From an uncultured Caryophanales bacterium (GTDB lineage: Bacteria > Bacillota_I > Bacilli_A > RFN20 > CAG-826), in assembly GCA_946401755.1 (NCBI GenBank), contig CAMIVH010000024.1, positions 1 to 10,722 on the forward strand: a stretch of DNA of 10,722 bases, in the 5' to 3' direction. Positions 1 through 5,311 of this stretch are shown in pieces. Made by a program: the position numbers and the translations under genes. Positions within the stretch are counted from its first letter, which is position 1. The number at the start of each line of letters is the position of its first letter. Below the pieces are notes generated by a model, which worked only from the letters and a program-made list of their open reading frames with translations, searched no databases and was not told the origin of the DNA.

Positions 1-104
1 AAGATATGGTCGGACACAAATTAGGTGAATTCTCCCCAACAAGAAAATTCACTGGACATACAGGCCACACAGCTGAAGATAAAGCAGCTGCCGCCGGTAA
101 ATAG
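1..104 (+). CDS. rpsS: 30S ribosomal protein S19, C-terminal part (5' truncated by window edge)
   Basis: Partial gene; the reading frame enters at base 3 and closes with TAG at 102-104. The readable 33 residues begin DMVGHKLGEFSPTRKF and continue with GHTGHTAEDKAAAAGK. This is the typical S19 C-terminus, with the conserved MVGHKLGEF(S/A)PTR(K/T)F core followed by a short flexible tail. S19 sits in the head of the 30S subunit, pairs with S13 and contacts the A-site finger and tRNA region. Its place directly before rplV is the normal S10-operon order. The ribosome binding site of rplV starts one base after its stop codon. Identification is firm despite the truncation. Confidence 0.97.
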   Translation, partial: DMVGHKLGEFSPTRKFTGHTGHTAEDKAAAAGK

Positions 105-120
105 TAGGAGGGTCTAATAC

Positions 121-666
121 ATGGCAGAAACAAAGAAAACAACTGCTAAAAAGACAACCAAAAAGGTTGCTGAACCAGTAGTTGAAGAAACAAAAGTTGA
201 AGCTCCTGTTGAAGAAGCTCCTAAAGCAAAGAAAGCCCCAGCTAAGAAAGCTGCTCCAAAAGCAGAAAAAGCTGAAGCTCCAAAGAAAGCCAAAGAAGAA
301 AAGAAGGCTGAAGCTCCTAAAAAGCCAATGCCAACTGAAGCTAGAGCGATCGCGAAGAACGTCCGCGTTACTCCACGTAAAGTTCGCTTAGTTATCGATC
401 TCGTCAGAGGCTTACCAGTTAAACAAGCGTTAGGTATCTTAGATAACTTAAACCGTGCCGCTAGCGAACCAGTCATGAAATTAATCAAGTCTGCCGCTGC
501 TAACGCCACCAACAACTTCGGTATGGATGAAGATGCATTATACATCGCTCAAATCTATGCCAACGATGGCTTAAGAATGAAGAGATACTTACCAAGAGCG
601 AAAGGCTCAGCCTCAGGCTTAGTCAAACGCAGCAGCCACATCACAGTTGTGGTCAAGATGAGATAG
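121..666 (+). CDS. rplV: 50S ribosomal protein L22 with a ~70-residue low-complexity N-terminal extension
   Basis: L22 binds 23S rRNA and its beta-hairpin lines the peptide exit tunnel. The protein is 181 residues against about 110-115 usually. The conserved core begins near residue 73 (EARAIAKNVRVTPRKVRLV) and runs to the end: VRVTPRKVRLVIDLVRG, then SAAANATNNFGMD, the hairpin region LRMKRYLPRAKGSASG, and the closing SSHITVVVKMR. Residues 1-70 are almost only Lys, Ala, Glu, Pro, Thr and Val, with repeated APKK/AEAPKK units, and look disordered. The start at 121 is supported by AGGAGGG at 106-112, eight bases upstream, and by continuous Lys/Ala/Glu coding. The only in-frame ATG near the core (M70, base 328) has no good ribosome binding site. 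Part of the extension matches the L5 extension encoded at 3078-3113. The TAG stop overlaps the ribosome binding site of rpsC. The family call is certain; the role of the extension is unknown. Confidence 0.97.
   Translation: MAETKKTTAKKTTKKVAEPVVEETKVEAPVEEAPKAKKAPAKKAAPKAEKAEAPKKAKEEKKAEAPKKPMPTEARAIAKNVRVTPRKVRLVIDLVRGLPVKQALGILDNLNRAASEPVMKLIKSAAANATNNFGMDEDALYIAQIYANDGLRMKRYLPRAKGSASGLVKRSSHITVVVKMR
229..264 (+). repeat. Lys/Ala/Pro module in rplV matching 3078-3113 in rplE
   Basis: These 12 codons of rplV (residues 37-48) encode KKAPAKKAAPKA, identical to residues 8-19 of L5. Hand alignment of the two 36-base stretches gives 32 identities. All four differences are synonymous third-position changes, and the longest exact run is 17 bases (241-257 equals 3090-3106). 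Confidence 0.85.
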
Positions 667-679
667 GAGGAAAACATCA

Positions 680-1360
680 ATGGGTCAAAAAGTTAATCCA
701 GTAGGCTTAAGAATTGGCGTCAACAAGAATTGGAATTCTCGTTGGTATGCTAATGATCAAGAATTCCATGTGTTCCTCAACGAAGATGTTAAAGTTCGTG
801 AATTCTTAGAAAAGAAACTCAAAGAAGCTTTACTCTCTCACGTCGAAATCGAAAGAATCAAAACCGACAAAGGTTACACTGTGGTCGTCATGGTCTTCGT
901 CGCCCGTCCAGGCGTCGTCATTGGTCAAGACGGTAAAAATATTAATGAATTAAAAGAACAATTAGCGAAATTACTCAAGAACGCTGAAGTCCGTATCGAT
1001 GTCGTGGAAGTCAAAAATCCTGACTTAGATGCCACAATCGTTGCTAGCGAAATCGCTAAACAATTAGAAGAAAGAGCGAGTTTCAGAACTGCGCAAAAGA
1101 AAGCCATCCAAAGAGTCCGTAAAGCTGGCGCTAAAGGTATCAAAACTTCCGTCAGTGGCCGTTTAGGTGGTGCCGATATCGCCCGTGCTGAAGGCTATCG
1201 TGAAGGTGTCATTCCTCTACATACCTTAAGAAGTGATATTGACTACGCTTGCGTACACGCTGCTACACAATATGGCCGTTTAGGCGTTAAAGTGTGGATC
1301 TGCCGTGGCGAAATTCGTCCTGAACTCCAAAAGAAACAAAATAACGAGAAAGGAGAATAG
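680..1360 (+). CDS. rpsC: 30S ribosomal protein S3
   Basis: S3 lies on the 30S head beside the mRNA entry channel, where S3, S4 and S5 act as the ribosomal mRNA helicase. The protein has 226 residues, slightly longer than the ~218 common in Bacilli. It opens with the diagnostic MGQKVNPVGLRIG. The KH type II domain shows its GxxG loop as GQDG at residues 82-85 (often GKGG or similar in other bacteria). The C-terminal domain carries GAKGIKTSVSGRLGGADIAR at about 150-169 and GRLGVKVWICRGE at about 199-211. The last ten residues are a short polar tail. The start is supported by AGGAGG at 665-670, which overlaps the rplV stop. Confidence 0.98.
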   Translation: MGQKVNPVGLRIGVNKNWNSRWYANDQEFHVFLNEDVKVREFLEKKLKEALLSHVEIERIKTDKGYTVVVMVFVARPGVVIGQDGKNINELKEQLAKLLKNAEVRIDVVEVKNPDLDATIVASEIAKQLEERASFRTAQKKAIQRVRKAGAKGIKTSVSGRLGGADIARAEGYREGVIPLHTLRSDIDYACVHAATQYGRLGVKVWICRGEIRPELQKKQNNEKGE

Positions 1361-1362
1361 TC

Positions 1363-1773
1363 ATGTTACAACCAAAACGTGTTAAATATCGTCGTCCACA
1401 TATCATCAAATATGAAGGACACTGCAAATCCGCTCCAAAAGTGGCTTTCGGTGAATTTGGTTTACAAGCTCTTGAAGGTGCTTGGGTCACAACTCGTCAA
1501 ATCGAAGCGGCCCGTATCTGCCTCGCTCGTTATACCAAAAGAGGTGGTCAAATCTGGATCAGAATCTTCCCACACTTAGCTAAGACTAAAAAGCCTGCTG
1601 AAGTTCGTATGGGTTCTGGTAAAGGTTCACCAGAAGATTGGGTAGCAGTCGTCCGTAAGGGCTGCGTCATGTTCGAAATCGGCGGTGTCGCTGAAGAAGA
1701 CATGAGAGAAGCTCTCCGCTTAGCGGCTTACAAACTCCCAATCAAATGCAAAATTATTAAGAAAGGTGAGTAA
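1363..1773 (+). CDS. rplP: 50S ribosomal protein L16
   Basis: L16 organises the A-site region of the 50S subunit and is needed late in assembly. The protein has 136 residues, the usual size. Recognisable blocks are MLQPKRVKYRRPH at the start, VAFGEFGLQALEGAWVTTRQ, RYTKRGGQIWIRIFPH, the highly conserved loop KPAEVRMGSGKGSPEDWVAVV at residues 77-97 (the loop reaching toward the peptidyl transferase centre, with R82) and REALRLAAYKLPIKCK. Residues 13-27 (HIIKYEGHCKSAPKV) differ from the common HRGKMRG-type sequence and resemble mollicute L16. AGGAG at 1351-1355 precedes the ATG by seven bases, inside the end of rpsC; only two bases separate the genes. Tandem stop codons TAA TAG follow. Confidence 0.98.
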   Translation: MLQPKRVKYRRPHIIKYEGHCKSAPKVAFGEFGLQALEGAWVTTRQIEAARICLARYTKRGGQIWIRIFPHLAKTKKPAEVRMGSGKGSPEDWVAVVRKGCVMFEIGGVAEEDMREALRLAAYKLPIKCKIIKKGE

Positions 1774-1778
1774 TAGTT

Positions 1779-1979
1779 ATGAAAATTAATGAAGTTCGTG
1801 AACTTTCTACGAGTGAATTAAAAGAAAAATTATACTCACTCAAGGAACAATTATTCGAGCTCCGCAGAAAGAAAGCTGTCGGTGCCCTCGAAAGAGGTGA
1901 AGATGTCATCACCGTGAGAAAAGACATCGCAAGAGTTAATCTCGTTCTCAGAGAACGTGAATTAGCAGAAAACAAATAG
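1779..1979 (+). CDS. rpmC: 50S ribosomal protein L29
   Basis: L29 is a small helical-hairpin protein next to L23 at the polypeptide exit, part of the docking area for trigger factor and SRP. The 66-residue length matches the family. The pattern is typical: MKINEVRELSTSELKEKL, then LKEQLFELRRKKAVGALE, then VRKDIARVNLVLRERE. Both halves are strongly helical and charged. AAAGGTGAG at 1762-1770, lying in the last codons of rplP, is the ribosome binding site. The TAG stop overlaps the ribosome binding site of rpsQ (AGGAGG at 1978-1983). Confidence 0.97.
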   Translation: MKINEVRELSTSELKEKLYSLKEQLFELRRKKAVGALERGEDVITVRKDIARVNLVLRERELAENK

Positions 1980-1992
1980 GAGGACTGCTTAG

Positions 1993-2343
1993 ATGGAAAG
2001 AAAAACAGAAGCGAGAACCGTCATTCAAGGCGTCGTTGTCTCTGATAAAAACGCTAAGACAATCGTCGTCCTAGTTGAAACACATAAAAGACACTCAAAA
2101 TACGGTAAACGTGTTAAATACGGTAAAAAGTACTACGCTCATGATGAAGAAAACGCCGCCAAAGTTGGCGATACAGTCACCATCATGGCCACCCGTAAAT
2201 TAAGTGCCACAAAACGCTGGAGATTAGTCTCCATCGATAAGAAAGCGGAATTATCAGTTAAAGAAGCTGAAGCTGAATTAAAAGAAGAAATCATCGAAGC
2301 TGAAGCCGCTGTCGAAGCTACTGAAGAAAAGGAGGCCGAATAG
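1993..2343 (+). CDS. rpsQ: 30S ribosomal protein S17 with an acidic C-terminal tail
   Basis: S17 is a primary 16S rRNA binder with an OB fold in the lower body of the 30S subunit. The family is usually 80-90 residues; this one has 116. The core is clear: IQGVVVSDKNAKTIVVLVET, then HSKYGKRVKYGKKYYAHDE, then VGDTVTIMATRKLSATKRWRLV ending near residue 80. Residues from about 86 to 116 form an added tail made mainly of Glu and Ala with some Lys, probably helical, strongly acidic and unlike the basic core. The final KEAE codons contain AAGGAGG (2329-2335), which serves as the ribosome binding site for rplN, so the tail's last codons have a second job. The start is supported by AGGAGG at 1978-1983, nine bases upstream. 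Confidence 0.97.
   Translation: MERKTEARTVIQGVVVSDKNAKTIVVLVETHKRHSKYGKRVKYGKKYYAHDEENAAKVGDTVTIMATRKLSATKRWRLVSIDKKAELSVKEAEAELKEEIIEAEAAVEATEEKEAE
2329..2335 (+). promoter_or_regulatory. Ribosome binding site of rplN embedded in the rpsQ coding tail
   Basis: AAGGAGG lies inside the last codons of rpsQ and 11 bases before the rplN ATG at 2347. No other Shine-Dalgarno sequence lies closer. This links the end of rpsQ to the first gene of the classical spc group and suggests translational coupling across the S10/spc boundary. Confidence 0.75.
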
Positions 2344-2346
2344 TTT

Positions 2347-2724
2347 ATGATCCAGAAGGAAACAAACCTTGTTGTCGCTGACAACTCCGGTGCGAGATCT
2401 GTTCGCGCTTTCACCCTCTATGGTGGCTCAACCCGTAAGAGCAGTAGTGTTGGTGACGTCATCTTATGTGCCGTCAAAGACGCTATCCCAAACGGTAAAG
2501 TTAAAAAAGGCGATGTCGTCAGATGCGTCATCGTTAGAACCAAAAAGGCTATCGGTCGTCGCGATGGCTCAACAATTGCCTTTGATGACAATGCTGTTGT
2601 AGTTATTAATGATGATAACGCGCCTGTAGGTACACGTGTGTTCGGCCCTGTCGCTAGAGAACTCCGTGAAAAGGGTATTGAAGGATTCATGAAAATTGTC
2701 TCCCTCGCCCCAGAAGTGTTATAA
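2347..2724 (+). CDS. rplN: 50S ribosomal protein L14
   Basis: L14 sits at the subunit interface of the 50S, forms an intersubunit bridge and contacts 16S rRNA. The start MIQKETNLVVADNSGAR is diagnostic, followed by GDVILCAVKDAIPNG, VVRCVIVRTKK, RRDGSTIAFDDNAVVVI and GTRVFGPVARELRE, ending with FMKIVSLAPEVL. The length is 125 residues, against the near-universal 122 in Bacilli. The extra three residues fall between RELRE and FMKIVSL, where KGIEG (residues 109-113) replaces the usual two residues. The start uses the AAGGAGG inside rpsQ; the gap to rpsQ is three bases. In many bacteria L14 opens the spc operon, but I see no promoter here. Confidence 0.98.
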   Translation: MIQKETNLVVADNSGARSVRAFTLYGGSTRKSSSVGDVILCAVKDAIPNGKVKKGDVVRCVIVRTKKAIGRRDGSTIAFDDNAVVVINDDNAPVGTRVFGPVARELREKGIEGFMKIVSLAPEVL

Positions 2725-2736
2725 GGAGGAAGAACG

Positions 2737-3042
2737 ATGAATCTTGTTAAAGGTGATAAAGTTATCGTGATCGCTGGTCGCGATAAAGGAAAAACTGGCA
2801 CAATTCAAAAAGTGATTCCTGAACAAAACCGTGTTGTCGTCGATGGCGTCAACATTCGTAAAAAATGCAACAAACCAACACAAAAGAACCCAGATGGTGG
2901 CATCGTTGAAATCTATGCCCCAATTGATGCTTCCAATGTTATGTTGGTTGACCCAAAGACCAAAAAGCCAACAAAGATTGGTCACAAAGAAGTCAAGGGT
3001 AAAAAAGTCCGCTATGCTAAGGCCAGCGGTACAGTGTTATAA
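2737..3042 (+). CDS. rplX: 50S ribosomal protein L24
   Basis: L24 is an assembly-initiating protein that binds the 5' end region of 23S rRNA near the tunnel exit. The 101 residues match the family length. The N-terminal KOW motif is visible at about residues 4-31 (VKGDKVIVIAGRDKGKTGTI), followed by VVVDGVNIRKKCNKPTQ, the GGIVEIYAPIDASNVMLVDP segment and the C-terminal VRYAKASGTVL. AAGGAGG at 2723-2729, overlapping the rplN stop, lies seven bases before the ATG. There are no extensions, unlike the following gene rplE. Confidence 0.98.
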   Translation: MNLVKGDKVIVIAGRDKGKTGTIQKVIPEQNRVVVDGVNIRKKCNKPTQKNPDGGIVEIYAPIDASNVMLVDPKTKKPTKIGHKEVKGKKVRYAKASGTVL

Positions 3043-3056
3043 GGAGGAAAGCTGAA

Positions 3057-3743
3057 ATGGCTGAAGAATTAAAAGAAAAGAAAGCTCCTGCTAAGAAAGC
3101 TGCTCCTAAAGCTGCACCAAAAGCTGAAGCGGCTGCTGAAGAAGCTCCAAAAGCTGCTCCAAAAGCCAAGAAAGCTAGCAAGGGCAATAAGAAAGCTGCG
3201 ATCGTCTCTCGTGTTCAAGTCAAATATGAAAACGAAGTTCGTAAAGCTTTATTAGAAAAATATCAATATTCTTCCACAATGCAAATTCCTGCGTTAAGCA
3301 AAATCGTCATCAACATCGGTGTCGGTGATGCTACACAAGATAGCAAGAAGTTAGAAGAAGCGGTCAGTGAATTAACATTAATCTCTGGCCAAAAACCAAT
3401 CATCACAAAAGCGAAAAAGTCTATCGCTACCTTCAAATTAAGAGAAGGTCAAGAAATCGGTTGTAAGGTCACATTACGTGGTCTTAGAATGTACGACTTC
3501 TTCGATAAGTTAGTCTCTATCGCTCTCCCACGTGTCCGTGACTTCCGTGGCGTTAGCAAAAACGCTTTCGATGGTCGTGGTAACTACACACTTGGTATTA
3601 AAGAACAATTAATCTTCCCAGAAATCGATTACGATAAAGTGGCGAAGGTTCGTGGTATGGACATCGTTATTGTCACAACCGCGAAAAACGATGCGGAAGC
3701 GTATACCTTATTAGATTTATTAGGTATGCCATTCCACAGATAG
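3057..3743 (+). CDS. rplE: 50S ribosomal protein L5 with a ~50-residue N-terminal extension
   Basis: L5 binds 5S rRNA in the central protuberance and contacts P-site tRNA and the 30S head. The family is about 179 residues; this one has 228. The core begins near S51 and is very well conserved: VKYENEVRKALLEKY, KIVINIGVGDATQDS, SGQKPIITKAKKSIATFKLREG, GCKVTLRGLRMYDFFDKL, RVRDFRGVSKNAFDGRGNY, TLGIKEQLIFPEIDYDKV and RGMDIVIVTTA, ending LLGMPFHR. Residues 1-50 are Lys/Ala/Pro/Glu-rich, with repeats of the APKA type, and contain a 12-residue block identical to one in L22. The start is fixed by AAGGAGG at 3041-3047, nine bases upstream and overlapping the rplX stop. The core's first residues have no ATG or nearby ribosome binding site, so the extension is very likely translated. 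It looks disordered. Confidence 0.97.
   Translation: MAEELKEKKAPAKKAAPKAAPKAEAAAEEAPKAAPKAKKASKGNKKAAIVSRVQVKYENEVRKALLEKYQYSSTMQIPALSKIVINIGVGDATQDSKKLEEAVSELTLISGQKPIITKAKKSIATFKLREGQEIGCKVTLRGLRMYDFFDKLVSIALPRVRDFRGVSKNAFDGRGNYTLGIKEQLIFPEIDYDKVAKVRGMDIVIVTTAKNDAEAYTLLDLLGMPFHR
3078..3113 (+). repeat. Lys/Ala/Pro module in rplE matching 229-264 in rplV
   Basis: Second copy of the KKAPAKKAAPKA-coding module, in codons 8-19 of rplE. It differs from the rplV copy only at four wobble positions. It lies within the L5-specific extension, ahead of the conserved core. Confidence 0.85.
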
Positions 3744-3761
3744 AAAGGAGTTCACAGTAAC

Positions 3762-3947
3762 ATGGCAAAGACAAGTCAAAAAGTTAGACAATCTCGCCCA
3801 CAAAAATATAAAGTTCGTGAATACACACGTTGCGAACGCTGTGGACGTCCACATTCTGTCTATAGCAAATTCCATTTATGCCGTATCTGCTTAAGAGAAT
3901 TAGCCTATAAAGGTGAAATTCCAGGCATGAAGAAATCATCTTGGTAA
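3762..3947 (+). CDS. rpsN: 30S ribosomal protein S14, zinc-binding type (type Z)
   Basis: S14 is a late-assembling protein of the 30S head. The 61-residue length and the four-cysteine zinc ribbon C24-x2-C27...C40-x2-C43 identify the C+ type (rpsN1/rpsZ of Bacilli). The rest is classic: RPQKYKVREYTRCERCGRPHSVY, then KFHLCRICLRELAYKGEIPG and the terminal KKSSW. AAAGGAG at 3744-3750, just after the rplE stop, is the ribosome binding site. It lies between rplE and rpsH as in other Bacillota. Whether a zinc-free paralogue exists elsewhere cannot be told from this window. Confidence 0.98.
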   Translation: MAKTSQKVRQSRPQKYKVREYTRCERCGRPHSVYSKFHLCRICLRELAYKGEIPGMKKSSW

Positions 3948-3971
3948 AGAAAAGGAGGATATCGATTATTT

Positions 3972-4361
3972 ATGATGACTGATCCAATCGCGGATATGCT
4001 TACCCGCATTAGAAACGCAAACGCGTTAAAATATGAATCTGTGAAGATGCCTTCTAGCAAGATGAAAGTCGAAATTGCTAAGATTCTCAAAGAAGAAGGC
4101 TTTATCGCTGATTACAAAGTCACTGGTAAAGTGAAAAAAGAATTAGCTATTACCTTAAAGTACTTCAATGGTGAAAGAGTTATCTCCGGTTTAAAGAAAA
4201 TCTCTAAACCAGGTCTCAGAGTCAACGTTGGCTTTGAAAAATTACCAAAAGTTCTTAAAGGTTTAGGTATCGCAATTATTTCCACCTCCCAAGGTGTTAT
4301 GACCGATTCAAAGGCCAGAACACTCGGTATCGGTGGTGAAGTAATTTGCTACGTCTGGTAA
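3972..4361 (+). CDS. rpsH: 30S ribosomal protein S8
   Basis: S8 binds the central domain of 16S rRNA and, in Escherichia coli, represses the spc operon by binding its mRNA. The protein has 129 residues, close to the usual 131. Motifs: MTDPIADMLTRIRNAN at the N-terminus, ERVISGLKKISKPGLRV in the middle, and LGIAIISTSQGVMTDSKAR followed by GGEVICYVW at the end. Two ATG codons stand in a row (3972 and 3975). The first is chosen, but both give practically the same protein, and M2 matches the usual start of the MTDPIADML motif. AAGGAGG at 3952-3958 is 13 bases from the first ATG, longer than the typical spacing elsewhere in the window. Tandem stops TAA TAG close the gene. Confidence 0.97.
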   Translation: MMTDPIADMLTRIRNANALKYESVKMPSSKMKVEIAKILKEEGFIADYKVTGKVKKELAITLKYFNGERVISGLKKISKPGLRVNVGFEKLPKVLKGLGIAIISTSQGVMTDSKARTLGIGGEVICYVW

Positions 4362-4377
4362 TAGGAGGAAATGAGTC

Positions 4378-4923
4378 ATGTCACGTATTGGTAACAAACA
4401 CATTGATCTCCCAGCCGGAGTCACAGTGAGTGAAGAAAATGGTTTCGCCATTGTCAAAGGCCCAAAAGGCGAACTCAAAGTGAAATTAAATAAAGGTATT
4501 CAAATGAACGTTGAAGGTACAGTTGTTACATTCAAACGTGAAAATGAAACCAAACAAGTTAAACAAAACCATGGTACAGTTCGTGCTAATGTCCACAATG
4601 CTGTCGTCGGTGTTTCCGAAGGCTACAAAAAGACCTTAGAAATGAGAGGTATCGGTTACAAAGCTCAAATGAAAGGCCAAGCCGTTGAAATTTGGGCCGG
4701 TTATAGCCACACAGTGGTTATCAACCCAGAAGAAGGCGTCAAAATCACCTTACCTAACGCCACTGATATTGAAGTCGAAGGTATTGATAAACAAAAAGTT
4801 GGTCAAACCGCGGCCTTAATTCGTGAAGTACGTCCACCAGAACCATATCTTGGTAAAGGTATTCGTTACAAAGACGAAGTGGTTATCACTAAAGAAGGTA
4901 AGCGCGCTGGCGCTGGTAAGTAA
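4378..4923 (+). CDS. rplF: 50S ribosomal protein L6
   Basis: L6 binds 23S rRNA near the sarcin-ricin loop and factor-binding site. The 181 residues fit the family (about 178). It has the two repeated alpha/beta domains: the first from MSRIGNKHIDLPAGV through VKGPKGELKVKL, the second from about residue 80, with GYKKTLEMRGIGYKAQMKG and later VEGIDKQKVGQTAALIREVRPPEPYLGKGIRY. The C-terminus KEGKRAGAGK is typical. AGGAGG at 4363-4368 lies nine bases before the ATG. An out-of-frame ATG at 4371 lies between the ribosome binding site and the true start and is not expected to be used. Confidence 0.98.
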   Translation: MSRIGNKHIDLPAGVTVSEENGFAIVKGPKGELKVKLNKGIQMNVEGTVVTFKRENETKQVKQNHGTVRANVHNAVVGVSEGYKKTLEMRGIGYKAQMKGQAVEIWAGYSHTVVINPEEGVKITLPNATDIEVEGIDKQKVGQTAALIREVRPPEPYLGKGIRYKDEVVITKEGKRAGAGK

Positions 4924-4940
4924 GATAGGAGGTAAGAGTT

Positions 4941-5297
4941 ATGACAACCAAACCAAGCAAAAATGTTTCTCGTTTAAGAAGACATGCTCGTGTGAGAAAG
5001 AAAATTTCCGGCACTGCCGAAACACCAAGACTCTGTCTCTATCGTTCTAACAAAAATATTGAAGCTCAAATTATCGATGACGTTAAAGGCGTTACATTAG
5101 TTGCTTCCTCATCCATGACCTTAAAGTTAGAAAATGGTAGCAACGTTGAAGCCGCCGCCGCTGTCGGTAAAGATATCGCTGAAAAAGCTTTAGCCAAAAA
5201 GATTAAGAACGTTGTCTTCGATAGAAGTGGTTACATCTATCATGGCCGCGTTAAGGCTTTAGCGGAAGCCGCTCGTGAAGCTGGCTTAGTGTTCTAA
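4941..5297 (+). CDS. rplR: 50S ribosomal protein L18
   Basis: L18 binds 5S rRNA and brings it, with L5, to the central protuberance. The protein has 118 residues, the normal size. Typical segments are RLRRHARVRKKISGTAETPRL near the N-terminus, LYRSNKNIEAQIIDD, the helix VGKDIAEKALAKKIKNVVFDRSG and YIYHGRVKALAEAAREAGLVF at the end. AGGAGG at 4927-4932 is eight bases before the ATG. The TAA stop at 5295-5297 is followed at once by the ribosome binding site of rpsE. Confidence 0.98.
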   Translation: MTTKPSKNVSRLRRHARVRKKISGTAETPRLCLYRSNKNIEAQIIDDVKGVTLVASSSMTLKLENGSNVEAAAAVGKDIAEKALAKKIKNVVFDRSGYIYHGRVKALAEAAREAGLVF

Positions 5298-5298
5298 T

Positions 5299-5303
5299 GG
5301 AGG
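5299..5303 (+). promoter_or_regulatory. Ribosome binding site that decides the rpsE start
   Basis: GGAGG directly after the rplR stop. Three in-frame ATG codons are available for rpsE: 5297 (overlapping the rplR stop and the GGAGG itself), 5306 (two bases away) and 5312 (eight bases away). Only 5312 has normal spacing, so that start is preferred. Confidence 0.75.
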
Positions 5304-5311
5304 AAATGACA

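Noticed and set aside
114..545. 143-codon open frame on the minus strand opposite rplV
   Set aside because: It is the complement of the Lys/Ala/Pro-rich L22 coding sequence, which avoids stop codons on the other strand. No ribosome binding site or family resemblance; the + strand gene is certain.
229..3113. The shared L22/L5 module as a mobile repeat or recombination site
   Set aside because: It is coding, in frame, short, without inverted ends or target duplications, and the differences are only synonymous. It is reported as a protein module instead.
4371..4373. ATG between the rplF ribosome binding site and its start
   Set aside because: It is out of frame with L6 and only two bases from AGGAGG. 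The L6 family start MSRIGN at 4378 is well spaced.
5297..5311. Longer rpsE starting at ATG 5297 or 5306
   Set aside because: 5297 overlaps the rplR stop and the GGAGG itself, and 5306 is only two bases from GGAGG. 5312 has normal spacing.
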